Made by a program: the position numbers and the translations under genes. The notes below the pieces were generated by a model that saw only the letters and a program-made list of their open reading frames with translations, had not been told where the DNA came from and made no database searches. This document shows, piece after piece, positions 1 through 10,600 of a stretch of DNA of 64,000 bases. The first letter of the stretch is position 1. Each line of letters begins with the position of its first letter. The stretch spans positions 434,001 to 498,000 of the forward strand of contig NC_016483.1 in assembly GCF_000227115.2 (NCBI RefSeq), written 5' to 3'. This stretch comes from Naumovozyma dairenensis CBS 421. Its lineage: Eukaryota > Ascomycota > Saccharomycetes > Saccharomycetales > Saccharomycetaceae.

Positions 1-473
1 ATATTATTTCTTGTGCATAATAGGGCGATGCTATAGTAGGAGATCGAATATGATTGTACTTGCCACTGTTTTGTCGTGCTATTGCAGATAGCATTAGGTA
101 CCCCTGTAGAATGCAGTAAACAATTCCAGTTATATATATAGTACGGAGTGGTCATATCAATGCTATTGACCTGCCAATTCTTATATAGTAAATATTGCCA
201 CCCTACTCCCATTTCGCACTTGTTGGGTGACGATACAATATACTCCGTTTACCATTTGTACAGACTATGTTTTATCGTTTGGCCAATATGAGGCTACCAC
301 ATCTGTGATACTTTTAACGGGGCTATCAATTAAAACCAATTTAGCCGCCTAGCTTCCTGTATGCTCTATAAGTAATAGCTCAAAACATACGCAAGAGTAG
401 GAGGTAGGAAACAATAGATTCATTACAATAGACATTTCAGACGTTAACAAGTAAACGATACAATACAAGGACA
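1..473. other. Intergenic region upstream of MEI5
   Basis: AT-rich sequence with no convincing gene on either strand. The only feature I can point to is a URS1-like element 123 bp before the MEI5 start, listed separately. The left neighbour (VPS30 would be expected from S. cerevisiae order) is not in the window. Confidence 0.6.
342..351 (+). promoter_or_regulatory. URS1-like Ume6 site upstream of MEI5
   Basis: The sequence TAGCCGCCTA matches the Ume6 URS1 consensus TAGCCGCCGA at 9 of 10 positions. It lies 123 bp upstream of the MEI5 start, the usual place for URS1 in early meiotic genes. Functional assignment is inference. Confidence 0.5.
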
Positions 474-669
474 ATGGAGGACACTACAATTAATTTATCA
501 ACAACTGCTATTTCTACTACTGCTACTACTACTACTACTACTAAAAAAGAAAACAAGACTTTATCATCCAAATTCAAGAGTCCCTTTAAATCACCAAAAT
601 TGGATGACGCCACCTTGATAAACATATCCACCTTATCGACTCCAATCAGATCATGCTCCACTCCCAAAG

Positions 670-701
<32 letters not shown>

Positions 702-1334
702 GCACATCCAATGATCTATAAAAAGATTACAAAGACAGATCAAGAGGAAATTATCTTGAAGAAAAAAAACATGTTACTTCATAATGAATTAGTTAACCAA
801 ATAAAATCATACGAACGGGAAAATAATGAATTGAAGCGGATGCAGAAATTCATAACGAACGATTATTCTCGAGGAGGAGGTGAAGGTAGCACACAACAAT
901 TGATTAAGAAATGGAGAAGTATATCGCAAATGACCATGTCCTATTTGTTGAATTCTATATCTTGTAAGATTGATAAGATGGGTGGGTATGAAGAGTTTAT
1001 TAGAAAAGAGTTTAATATGGAGAAACAAAAGTTGGAATATCATTTGGATGATGGGATTAGGGAGTCTTATGAGGAGGTGATGGAGTCAGAGGAATTTCAA
1101 AATTTGAACAAGGATGAACAATTGGAATATCAAGAACAGATGGAGAATAAGTTGGTAGAGTTAGAGAACTTTAAGACAAAGCAACTGGAAAGACTAGAAA
1201 ATGAATTTCAGAGTATTATTAAGAATGATTCTCAGGGTGGATTGGATATGAAACAATTAGCCAAAAGATTGAAAGTCGATTATAGTTTAGTCTTCCCCTC
1301 CGAGGATGGAGAAGATATACAAAGTCAACATTAG
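474..1334 (+). CDS. MEI5: Mei5/Sfr1-type meiotic recombination factor
   Basis: Probable orthologue of Mei5, which pairs with Sae3 (Swi5-Sfr1 family) to help load Dmc1 on single-stranded DNA during meiosis. The 286-residue protein starts with a Thr-rich low-complexity region encoded by ACT repeats. From about residue 90 it is charged and coiled-coil-like, with the conserved block KKWRSISQMTMSYLLNS and a C-terminal segment LDMKQLAKRLKVDYSLVFP typical of the Sfr1/Mei5 C-domain. It is longer than the S. cerevisiae protein (about 222 residues), mostly through the N-terminal repeats. Identity is supported by the neighbour TFB2, as in S. cerevisiae (YPL121C-YPL122C). A URS1-like site 123 bp upstream fits early meiotic control. 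Confidence 0.8.
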
Positions 1335-1626
1335 TAAACCTCTTACGCACTTTATTTATCTCTTTAACTAAATAAGTAAATTTAGTTATGCGTTGCACGC
1401 CTCATTATGTAAATGAAAAATAAGAGTATCGAATCTTAAAGGAACGGAAAATGTTACTAAAGCATTAAAATAACTCTTAGAGAACAATTATTGACAGCAA
1501 CAATAAGCATATTACATATCGAAAGGTATCACCTGCCCACCCTGCATACTAACAATTACATAAAGCATAATACGAATACCAATATTACTTTGTGAAAAAC
1601 GAGGAGATACCACTACTAATAAAATA

Positions 1627-3195
1627 ATGACCGAAAACGTCCTGAAGATATCTGTTACTCAATATTTAGAGGAAATACCGCAACAAGTTCAATCACGACT
1701 TTATGAATCACCAGCCACATGTTTAGCTATATATAGATTATTACCGCAACTTTCCAAGTTTTTTGTTATGTCCATGGTTTTCAACAACAATGAAGTATCA
1801 CTTCGAGATTTAGATAGATGGGTTAAACCAGATGCCAAGTTACAATTCCAAGATGCAATTAAATCCATGAAATCATTACATCTTATCATCCCATCCAAAG
1901 GTAACGGCGGACCACTTATGATAATTTTAAATCCAACATTTAGAGAAAGTTTCAAAAATGCATTAACCGGTGGGCAAATTAATAATTCATTCGGTATTAT
2001 ATCAGATGAAGATGAAAATGGTGTAGTAACATCAACTCTATTGAATGAATATTCGGCAAATAAATGGGAAACTATCTTACATTTTATGGTGGGGACGCCA
2101 ATGTCAAGTATTCCATCAGGGAGCGTCTTGAATCTTTTAAAACACACGAAATTAATGGAAGAAGTAGAGAATACTGGTGAATTCAAAATTACAAACGAGG
2201 GGTTCCAATTCCTACTACAAGAATTGAATTCACAACTCTGGACGTTATTATTACAATATTTAAAATTATCTGAAACGTTAAATATGGATCCAGTGGATGT
2301 TTTAAATTTTATTTTTATGTTGGGTGCTTTGGAAGTCGGAAAGGGTTATAGTATTGATGGATTAAGTGAAACTCAAAAAATTATGTTAAAAGATATGAGA
2401 GATTATGGGTTGGTTTTCCAAAAGGTTTCCAATTCAAAAACGTTTTATCCAACAAATTTAGCATTGATGTTAACATCAGATACGAAAAGTATAGTAAGGA
2501 CAGCATCAGGTGCCATTGAAAGTGTGTTAAATGAAAATAGATCTGGATCTAATGCTAATGAAAATGGATATGAACCAGGTACGAAGAAAAAGAATGAAAA
2601 TACCATCATGGGTACTATTGATCAAGTTGGGATGAAGAATCAAGATGTTCCAGATGGATCTTTGATTGTTGAGACCAATTTCAAATTATATTCTTATTCT
2701 AACTCACCATTGCAAATTGCTATTCTAAGTCTTTTCGTTCATTTAAAGTTTAGATTCGTTAATATGGTCACAGGGCAAATAACAAGAGAATCGATTAGAA
2801 GAGCATTAATTAATGGTATCACTGCCGAACAAATCATTGCATATTTGGAAACACATGCTCATCCGCAAATGAGAAGATTAGCAGAAGAAAAATTAGAGAA
2901 GAAATTAGAATTGGATGCTAATTGTAAAGACTCATTACAAATATTACCTCCCACAGTAGTGGATCAAATTAGATTATGGCAATTAGAGCTAGATAGAGTT
3001 ATTGCATATGAAGGTTCATTATATTCTGATTTTGAAAATAACACAGAATACACGACATTATATAAATATGCACAAGACATTGGTGTATTGCTTTGGAAAG
3101 ATGACAAGAAGAGGAAATTTTTTGTTTCCAAAGAGGGGAATTCACAAGTGTTAGATTATGCCAAGAGGAAATTGAAAAAGAAACAAGAACCATAA
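1627..3195 (+). CDS. TFB2: TFIIH core subunit Tfb2 (p52)
   Basis: Orthologue of Tfb2, the p52 subunit of the core of TFIIH, which is needed for RNA polymerase II initiation and nucleotide excision repair; it anchors and stimulates the Ssl2 helicase. The 522-residue product is close to the S. cerevisiae length of 513. The N-terminus (YLEEIPQQVQSRLYESPATC) is characteristic of the family. The C-terminal part (about residues 430-522) contains the Tfb5-binding region, with the stretch IRLWQLELDRV typical of p52, and ends in a Lys-rich tail. The start is the first ATG in frame, preceded by A-rich leader sequence. It lies in tandem with MEI5 and RNY1, the same trio as in S. cerevisiae. Confidence 0.93.
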   Translation: MTENVLKISVTQYLEEIPQQVQSRLYESPATCLAIYRLLPQLSKFFVMSMVFNNNEVSLRDLDRWVKPDAKLQFQDAIKSMKSLHLIIPSKGNGGPLMIILNPTFRESFKNALTGGQINNSFGIISDEDENGVVTSTLLNEYSANKWETILHFMVGTPMSSIPSGSVLNLLKHTKLMEEVENTGEFKITNEGFQFLLQELNSQLWTLLLQYLKLSETLNMDPVDVLNFIFMLGALEVGKGYSIDGLSETQKIMLKDMRDYGLVFQKVSNSKTFYPTNLALMLTSDTKSIVRTASGAIESVLNENRSGSNANENGYEPGTKKKNENTIMGTIDQVGMKNQDVPDGSLIVETNFKLYSYSNSPLQIAILSLFVHLKFRFVNMVTGQITRESIRRALINGITAEQIIAYLETHAHPQMRRLAEEKLEKKLELDANCKDSLQILPPTVVDQIRLWQLELDRVIAYEGSLYSDFENNTEYTTLYKYAQDIGVLLWKDDKKRKFFVSKEGNSQVLDYAKRKLKKKQEP

Positions 3196-3899
3196 ATACA
3201 TTGCATAAGCTTGTTCTTTTCATTTGGTATAATTTATAAGCTAAAATTACGCATCTTTTCATATCAAATATATAAATATATTAGAATAGGATCTAATATA
3301 TGTAGAATATCTGCATCTGGTTTTTTTTGATTGTAACAAGTTTTCTTAGGATCGGCTATCAAATCATTGGGAACGTCCTAGATAATATGTAACTTATTTC
3401 CCCTGCATGTGAACTCAAGTTTACATCCTTACCGAAGGTTATGTTGCAGCATTGTCTCCTTGAATAAATAAACTTTCGTCATTGATATAACGTTGGTAAT
3501 ACAAACACTAGTTGCTAAGAAGTTCTCTTGTTTTTATCAGCTTGGAGCTTAAAGCAACAGTAAGGGGTATCATTTTTATTTCTTTCTTGATAGGTGAATA
3601 TACTAATATAGAAACATATAATCATATTATATATAATGATTTCGTTTGTTGTTTATTGCATTACTGATTAGCGTTCCTATCTACACCTCTAGGGCATTCC
3701 GAAGTGGTGATACTACCAAGGTCAATTGATATTTTCTGTTATCTATAAAAGTTCACAACGTTACGAGATGCCTCCCTTAATATAGAATAATATACGACAA
3801 GACAAGCATATGGAAGAGGATCGAACAAAAGAAATATAATATTAGAGTTTAAAAAGAACTACAATAACATAACATCATAACAAAATAGTACAAAGGAAC
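3196..3899. other. Intergenic region TFB2-RNY1
   Basis: About 700 bp of AT-rich sequence holding the TFB2 terminator and RNY1 promoter. No ORF, tRNA or clear regulatory motif was recognised. Confidence 0.6.
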
Positions 3900-5300
3900 A
3901 TGAGGTTTTGGCTCGATATATCAATACCGTATTTTTCTTTACTACCCAACTTCCAATCAGATGGACAACAACAAGCTGTAGAACTAACTGACCCCTCAAT
4001 TGACAGAAGTATAGTTCAAAATCAAATATCATGTCCTGTGAGCCCTCTGACATGTGAGAACAAGACTACTATTCCTGACCAATGTTGTTTCGAATACCCT
4101 GGCGGTATATTTCTTCAATCACAATTTTGGAATTATAAACCCCGTAAGAGGGGGATGAATGAGACCCAGCTGATTGAACAACTAGGTCCATTGGACTCAT
4201 TCACTGTGCATGGATTATGGCCAGATGATTGTTTTGGATCATATGAACAGTTTTGTGATTCTAAATTGTTTATTGATGATGTTTATCATTTATTGAAAGG
4301 GTTTGGAGCGGGGGAAGGTCAGAAATTGTTAAATAAATTGGAACTATTGTGGAAGAGTAATAATGGTGATCATGAAAGTTTGTGGATTCATGAGTTTAAT
4401 AAGCATGGGAGTTGTATTCGAAATATTAGACCCGAATGTTATGAACGATGGGATCATGATGGTGATGGGAGTACAAAAGTTAATTTCCGTGGGCAATCAC
4501 AATCGCTTTATGCAAAGAAAGGTGTGTTTGATTATTTTAATATAACCTTTAACTTATTTGAGAAAATAAATACTTTTGAATTTTTAGAGAAACATGATAT
4601 TATACCAAGCGTTGAGAATCGATATAGCAAAAGTCAAATTGAAAAAGCTTTAAAGAATGAGTTCCAGAATAGAGATGTTTTCATTAATTGTGATAGTAAT
4701 AATGTTTTAAATGAGGTATGGTATTATCATTTATTAAATGGTACAATTTTAAACAAGGATTTTATTCCAATTGATTCCATTAGGAGATTACAATTCTCAA
4801 AATGTAAAGAAGAGGGCATTAAGTTTTACCCCAAAGGTTATCTTCCATCTGGAGATGGTGATAAAGGCCCTTCAAATCCGTCCAAGCTAAGAGGAATAAT
4901 AAAGGTTGATAATCTACATGAAAATAATGATGACGACACTCGAGGGTTTTTAATAAGAGATGGGAAATGGATGATGAAAGGTACACCAGCTAATTTTGAA
5001 ATTATCAAATCAACATTTGGTAATTATAATTTGAAAACACGTCATGGATATTGTACCGTGGATGAAGGGAAAAGCAATGAATTGACCTGTCACCAAAAAA
5101 ATGTTAAATATGCTAGTCAATTTGATTTCGAAAAGGATGAGAAAACCGGTTTAAATTATATCGGATATTCAGGACTATATGATTGGGGGGCGGTTTCTAA
5201 ACCATCCGGACGTGTAAGGAAACCTATATTTTTGTATAATGACAAAGATGAAGGGACTGACTTGAAAATGAAGTTTAAATTGAGATTTGTGGAAACATGA
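3900..5300 (+). CDS. RNY1: RNase T2 family endoribonuclease (vacuolar)
   Basis: Secreted/vacuolar ribonuclease of the T2 family, related to S. cerevisiae Rny1, which cleaves tRNA and rRNA under stress and bulk autophagy. Both catalytic blocks are present: CAS1 HGLWPDDC with His104, and CAS2 WIHEFNKHGSC with Glu165 and His169. Numerous cysteines (SCPVSPLTC, CCFEYPGG) match the disulphide pattern, and several NXT/NXS sites are visible. After the catalytic domain (to about residue 300) there is the fungal C-terminal extension, ending near residue 466. The N-terminus is hydrophobic but a poor textbook signal peptide. It sits between TFB2 and SPC29 as in S. cerevisiae. Confidence 0.92.
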   Translation: MRFWLDISIPYFSLLPNFQSDGQQQAVELTDPSIDRSIVQNQISCPVSPLTCENKTTIPDQCCFEYPGGIFLQSQFWNYKPRKRGMNETQLIEQLGPLDSFTVHGLWPDDCFGSYEQFCDSKLFIDDVYHLLKGFGAGEGQKLLNKLELLWKSNNGDHESLWIHEFNKHGSCIRNIRPECYERWDHDGDGSTKVNFRGQSQSLYAKKGVFDYFNITFNLFEKINTFEFLEKHDIIPSVENRYSKSQIEKALKNEFQNRDVFINCDSNNVLNEVWYYHLLNGTILNKDFIPIDSIRRLQFSKCKEEGIKFYPKGYLPSGDGDKGPSNPSKLRGIIKVDNLHENNDDDTRGFLIRDGKWMMKGTPANFEIIKSTFGNYNLKTRHGYCTVDEGKSNELTCHQKNVKYASQFDFEKDEKTGLNYIGYSGLYDWGAVSKPSGRVRKPIFLYNDKDEGTDLKMKFKLRFVET

Positions 5301-5382
5301 AGTTACTACCAATACATGTCCGCTGCATGTTAATTAATGTCTAACATTAATCTACGTTTTCCTATAATATTCATCTATCTAT

Positions 5383-5402
5383 TATATATATATATATATA
5401 TA
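5383..5402. repeat. (TA)n microsatellite
   Basis: Twenty bases of alternating TA in the 3' region between convergent RNY1 and SPC29. Similar short TA tracts occur near 34217 and 58018. Confidence 0.9.
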
Positions 5403-5500
5403 GCGTAAAGAAAGGTAAGTAAAATGTATGGTAAATCTGGGCTCTCAGTTTGTGTGCAGGTAATGAATGGGTGGAAAATAGAATGCATGTTGTATTTATA

Positions 5501-6682
5501 TCACAATCTTGTTGGAACTTTAGCCATGAGAGCTTCTGTACTATCTTCGTTGATTGCATTCATTCGAACGGCATTCTTTGTATTATTCCTTCTATCAAGA
5601 GATCTGGTATTATATGGTAATTTATGATCATTATGGTGGTAATTGTTTCTTGAAGGAGGTATAGGATCAGTATCGATATCAGGTTGGATATTCCTCATGT
5701 TTGATTTCCACCTTGTTGGAGGTTGGTAGTTTGATGACGTATTATTATCATTATTATAATAGTAATTATATGGATGTTCACTTTCTTCTCTTCTATTATA
5801 GAGAAGACCATTTCTTGTGGAAGTTGAAGATGAAGAAGGTATGCCATTTGGATTGGAGTATGTCGTGCCTGTGGAATTAATGTTCCTGACTGCACGAATC
5901 GGAGACAAATTTGGTGATTGAATCAATGACGGTTGTAGATAAAAATTATTTCTCATTTCATTAATTGATCTTTCCAAGGTATTGATTTTCAATTCTAATT
6001 TTGAGTTTTTAGTACTTAATTTAATATTATTTGATTTATTGATTTCTAATTCAGTTTGCAGACTATAGTTCTTGTTTTTTTCCATGTTGAAATCACGTTT
6101 CAAATTTTCAATTTCTAATTGTTGGGAATATAAATTACTTTTAAATTTTTCTAATTCTTTCAGTATGGTATTGATATCATATTGGTTAGAATTATTATTG
6201 ATGCTGTTATTGTTCGAACCATGCGAATATGAATATGGTGAATGTGAAGTGGTCGGTTTTGATGAAGTTCGAGAGGAAGTTTTAGAAGATAAAGAAGGTT
6301 GAAAAGCAGGTTGTTGCTCCACATAAGTTGCAGTCGAAGAAAGCCTCGACGATGGTTCCCCGATTGGGTTTCTTTTTAACTTCATGTCATTATACCTCCT
6401 AGGGGGATTTTGATTCAAGTCGTCTATGTATGTTCCTTTAAGGATTGAATTATTACGCATTGCTTCATTAGGTCCCCCTTCAGAGGTGTCGTTAGCACTT
6501 ATATTATACCTCTTATTCTTCCTTTCCATGTATTCTTGGCTTCCACGGTCTTGATATAATTCATTGCCATTTTCATATTCGTCATCATTACTATCAATCC
6601 GATTCATGTACAGATTACATTCATTTTTCAAATTCTCTAAAGTATCGTCTCTTTCAGGGCTTGCTTGTAAGTTATCATACAT
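5501..6682 (-). CDS. SPC29: Spindle pole body component Spc29
   Basis: Probable orthologue of Spc29, a linker of the central plaque of the spindle pole body that bridges Spc42 and Spc110 and is needed for duplication. The 393-residue protein has an Asn- and charge-rich N-terminus, a Ser-rich middle, and a predicted coiled coil at roughly residues 165-245 with regular heptads (LKELEKFKSNLYSQQLEIE and onward). The C-terminal third is again low complexity and ends AKVPTRL. It is much longer than S. cerevisiae Spc29 (253 residues), as are several proteins here. The assignment rests on the coiled coil, overall composition and exact synteny with RNY1 (YPL123C-YPL124W) rather than on a strong domain match. 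Confidence 0.7.
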   Translation of the reverse strand: MYDNLQASPERDDTLENLKNECNLYMNRIDSNDDEYENGNELYQDRGSQEYMERKNKRYNISANDTSEGGPNEAMRNNSILKGTYIDDLNQNPPRRYNDMKLKRNPIGEPSSRLSSTATYVEQQPAFQPSLSSKTSSRTSSKPTTSHSPYSYSHGSNNNSINNNSNQYDINTILKELEKFKSNLYSQQLEIENLKRDFNMEKNKNYSLQTELEINKSNNIKLSTKNSKLELKINTLERSINEMRNNFYLQPSLIQSPNLSPIRAVRNINSTGTTYSNPNGIPSSSSTSTRNGLLYNRREESEHPYNYYYNNDNNTSSNYQPPTRWKSNMRNIQPDIDTDPIPPSRNNYHHNDHKLPYNTRSLDRRNNTKNAVRMNAINEDSTEALMAKVPTRL

Positions 6683-7605
6683 ATTATCGTTGTTTTGACA
6701 GCAAGGTTTCTTAATCTGATTAGATATCTTTCTTTTTCAGTCAATTAAGCAGGGTAATAAACAAATTGATGACAGAATTCTGTAATAGTTTTTCTTATTA
6801 CTTTCCGTTGCAATTATGGTTTTCCTTTTTATGTAGTGTTGTTCTTGTAGTTGTTCTTGTTCTTGTTCTTGTAGTTGTTATTATTGTTGTTATTATTGTT
6901 GTTATTGTAGTATTTTTTTCACATCACAAAAACTGAAAAGATTTCGCCTTTTCGTGTCAGTAGGGTTAATTCCATTTCGGTAAACACAGGGTTTTATAAC
7001 GCAACCCTACATTATTGGGTAGGTCTAAAAATGACAAGCCCTGATTAGAACAAAAGTAGGGCATTGTGTGTAAACCCTAGCAACAGCATCCACACCCTTA
7101 AAGTCGCCAAGTCTTCCAATTTTCCTTCTTCTTCTTCGTCTTCTTCTTCTAATAATAATTAAGAAAAGAAGTAATAATACGTAAACGTCTAATTTGTATA
7201 AGCCACTTTACGCAATGCGCAGTGTTATCTATCCCCTTACTTACTGGTCTATAATACACTAAGTTTAAATAAGAACAAAGTATAATCATATTGAGGAACA
7301 CAAACTGTTAAATAGGATCAGATCAACAATCCTGTGTTCCAAATATCTCGAATAAACTGTCGTTTTTTTTATCCCTTTTGCTGCTTTGTGACTGTCCTGC
7401 TTTACTGAAACACTAGGAACTACACATTCTTTTAACACTTTAAGACATCACGGTCTGGAACATATACAGGAGATAAGATAACATTTATTAAATTAAAATA
7501 GTAGATAGGTACACCACACATAGCCTTACTACTTCATTCCATACAGCATCAAACTACATCAAATCATATCATATCATATCATATCGAGATCGAGATCGGT
7601 ATTAA
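6683..7605. other. Divergent intergenic region SPC29-PTP2
   Basis: 923 bp shared promoter region. It holds an imperfect trinucleotide tract (GTT/CTT/ATT units, 6838-6912), three AACCCTA motifs (6961-7079, separate entry), CTT repeats near 7125-7150, and four CATAT units just before the PTP2 start (7564-7585). No gene was seen. Confidence 0.7.
6961..7079. promoter_or_regulatory. Cluster of three Tbf1-type AACCCTA motifs
   Basis: AACCCTA occurs at 6961-6967 (reverse strand), 7003-7009 and 7073-7079. This is the core of the Tbf1 recognition sequence (ARCCCTAA), the vertebrate-telomere-like motif. Tbf1 acts as an activator or insulator at snoRNA and some mRNA promoters in yeasts. A Tbf1 role at this promoter is inferred from the motif only. 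Confidence 0.5.
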
Positions 7606-10600
7606 ATGGATAGATATGACAAAAATACCATTACTACTTCAAACTTATTTCAATATAGTCCCAAAAAAGTTGTTGACATAAATCAAGAAAACATGGATCC
7701 AAGCTATAGTTTGAATATTGTCCCACAGATGAATACCGGATATCATCCTCATCCTCTACTGGATCGTTCGAAACCGTTCCCAATGCAACAAAGGAAAGGG
7801 AAAAATGTACTGGATTTAACAACTGCGCAATATCATATTGAAGGTTTAACTACCATATCTGGACCTAAAATATTAACTAAATTTTCCAAAGAAATGGACA
7901 AACTTCTTATTTTTGACTTAACCTGCCATGAAAGAGTTCTATTATCTCCTGATAACTCGAATTCAAATCACCTTGACACGAATTCTATCTCACTATCAAA
8001 TTTAATACGGAATGGCTCCCACGCCCATAATATAGAAACAGTTACAAATACAAATATAAATACAAATACAAGTACAAAAGACAAAAACGATGATGTCGTA
8101 TATTGTGTACATTTAACTTTCCCAAGTACTCTTTTGAAAAGACCATCTTTTAATTTCGAAAAGTTATTGAAAACAACTTTATCAGAAAGGAAAATACCCG
8201 AAATTTTAAATCTCATAAATAAGTTCCAATATTTCATATTTTATGATGATAACTCAAATAATTTACAAAATTGTAATCCTTCAACCTATTTCTTAATTAC
8301 AAAATTCAAAACATTTTTAGATGAAAAATATCCAAATATTTCGAAACATATCTTTCTACTAGACCATTCATCTGATGATGACTTGGATCTATCTAATAAG
8401 AGTACACAATCAAACAATATAACGCCATGTTATCTTTCTAGGACACCGATAGTACAGCAAAATTCAGCATCTGCAATTAAACCAACGACAAACAATAGTA
8501 GAAAATTTAATTTGAAATTACAAATACCTCCTCCAAACCCAACAAATCGTTTATTCGTGCAGTCATTGAAAAAGGATTCAGTAATATATTCTCCGACTTC
8601 ACTGAGAAGATATTTCACCTTTGTTATCCCAAAATCCATTAAAGATAATGATTCATCTTTACCTCTATGGTTGAGGAAATATACGCAAAGAGATCAAATT
8701 AATCATATCCTCGAATCATTATGTAATAAGTTCAATTTATTGGAGAATTTAGAAGTTCAAAGATTATCCAAGTCTTTAAGAACAGGTATCACTCATACTC
8801 CTACAGGCAGTAATATCAACAATTACAACAACAACAAAGATATATCATTGAAAGAAAAGAAAAATGACGAAAACAACAATATAGTTAATGAATATACTAA
8901 GAATACTAATACAACCCAAGCAAATCATACAGGTCAAAAACAATCTTTATCTTCCGTATCCTCATATCATAAAATTTATTCGCTACTTCATTTACAAAAA
9001 CAATTCAAAAAAGTCAAAAAAGAACAAACTCATACAACTGAACCAGAAACTAATAACAATAATGATATTAGTAAGGATGGTGATGATAATATTAAATATA
9101 ATTGTATGAAGCATATTAAATCAGACCAAAACAAGGACAAGAAGGTAAACGAATATCAACCAAAATTACCACCTCTTGTTATTACTATAGAAGATATTCC
9201 AAATGAAGCTGGGACAAAAGCAACAAGTAATACCAATAGTAGTTCATCTACAATATCATCATCGTCGTCTACAACATCACAAAAATCTCTACTATCTCCG
9301 TACTCAGATCCATATAGTAACCGCACAGGTAGTAACACCGTAGATATTCTAGCAACGACACCATCAGATAATTATGAAGTGTCACAAGGTATTCAATCAT
9401 TCGCTAAAAATAGATATTCAAATATATTACCTTATGAACATACTAGAGTCAAATTACAACCATCACCCATTGGGTCAAAAACTAATAGTAAATCAAGTCT
9501 CATGTCCTTAATGGAAAATAATAATAATACCTATAGTCATAACAAGAATAATATCTCTTCTTCATCATCGCCATCGTCATCGTCATCATTATCCTCTTCT
9601 TCTTCTTCTATCAAATATTCCATGACAAAGGCACCTACAATGATGATGAACAAGAATAACGATATTGGAGAGGTAACTTCAAACTCGAATAATGTTCTTA
9701 TGAGGAACAATTCTTCTTCAACACAATTATTTGAACAGAATTTACCCAATAATAACGATAGAAGAAGCCTTAGTGGTGAACCAACAGGTAATAATATTGA
9801 CACTTCTTCTTCTGTTACAAATTCTTCCAATTCAATTTTAACTTTAGTGAGGAAAAGAAGAAATTCGTCATACTTTAATAGAGATTCAATACCACCACCA
9901 TTACTAACATCTTCATCATTCTCCTCTTCAGCATCATCGAAATTTCCATTATCATCTTCTTATACTTCTAAATCAACGGTCACACCGTCTGATAAATCCA
10001 CAACAGCAAACTTAGTTCCTCCTGGGTCACATCATTTCTCTGTTTCTTCCTCTTCTTCTTCGTCCTCCACACAAAATAGTAACAGACGGATTTCATCAGA
10101 TGGTTTATCAAACTATCCCCAGTTAAATATTGACAGAAAATCAGTATCATTCGATGATTACTTTAATGCAAATTATTTAAAACTACCACAAATCAATCCA
10201 GATTTTAATTATTTGGCCACACAGGCACCATTACCTTCCACAATGGATGATTTTTGGAAAGTCGTCATCTCTAATAATATTAAGATTATTATATCATTAA
10301 ATTCCGATGATGAATTAGCAATGAAAAAATGGGACATATATTGGAATAATCAAAATTATTCTAATTATAAAGTAAAAGTGATCAAATGTTTACAAAATTT
10401 TAGTAAATTAGATGGTCTCATTTTAAGAATTTTCCAAGTAACTAAATGTAAATCAAATACATCATCGTGTTGTTCCTCCATTGTTTTCCAATTACAATAT
10501 ACAAAATGGTTAGATTCTTGTAGTATTGTGATGACTGACCTTTTAAAAATATTGAAAATCAAAGATGTATTGTTGTTGGAAAATCCCTTAACTTTCATCG

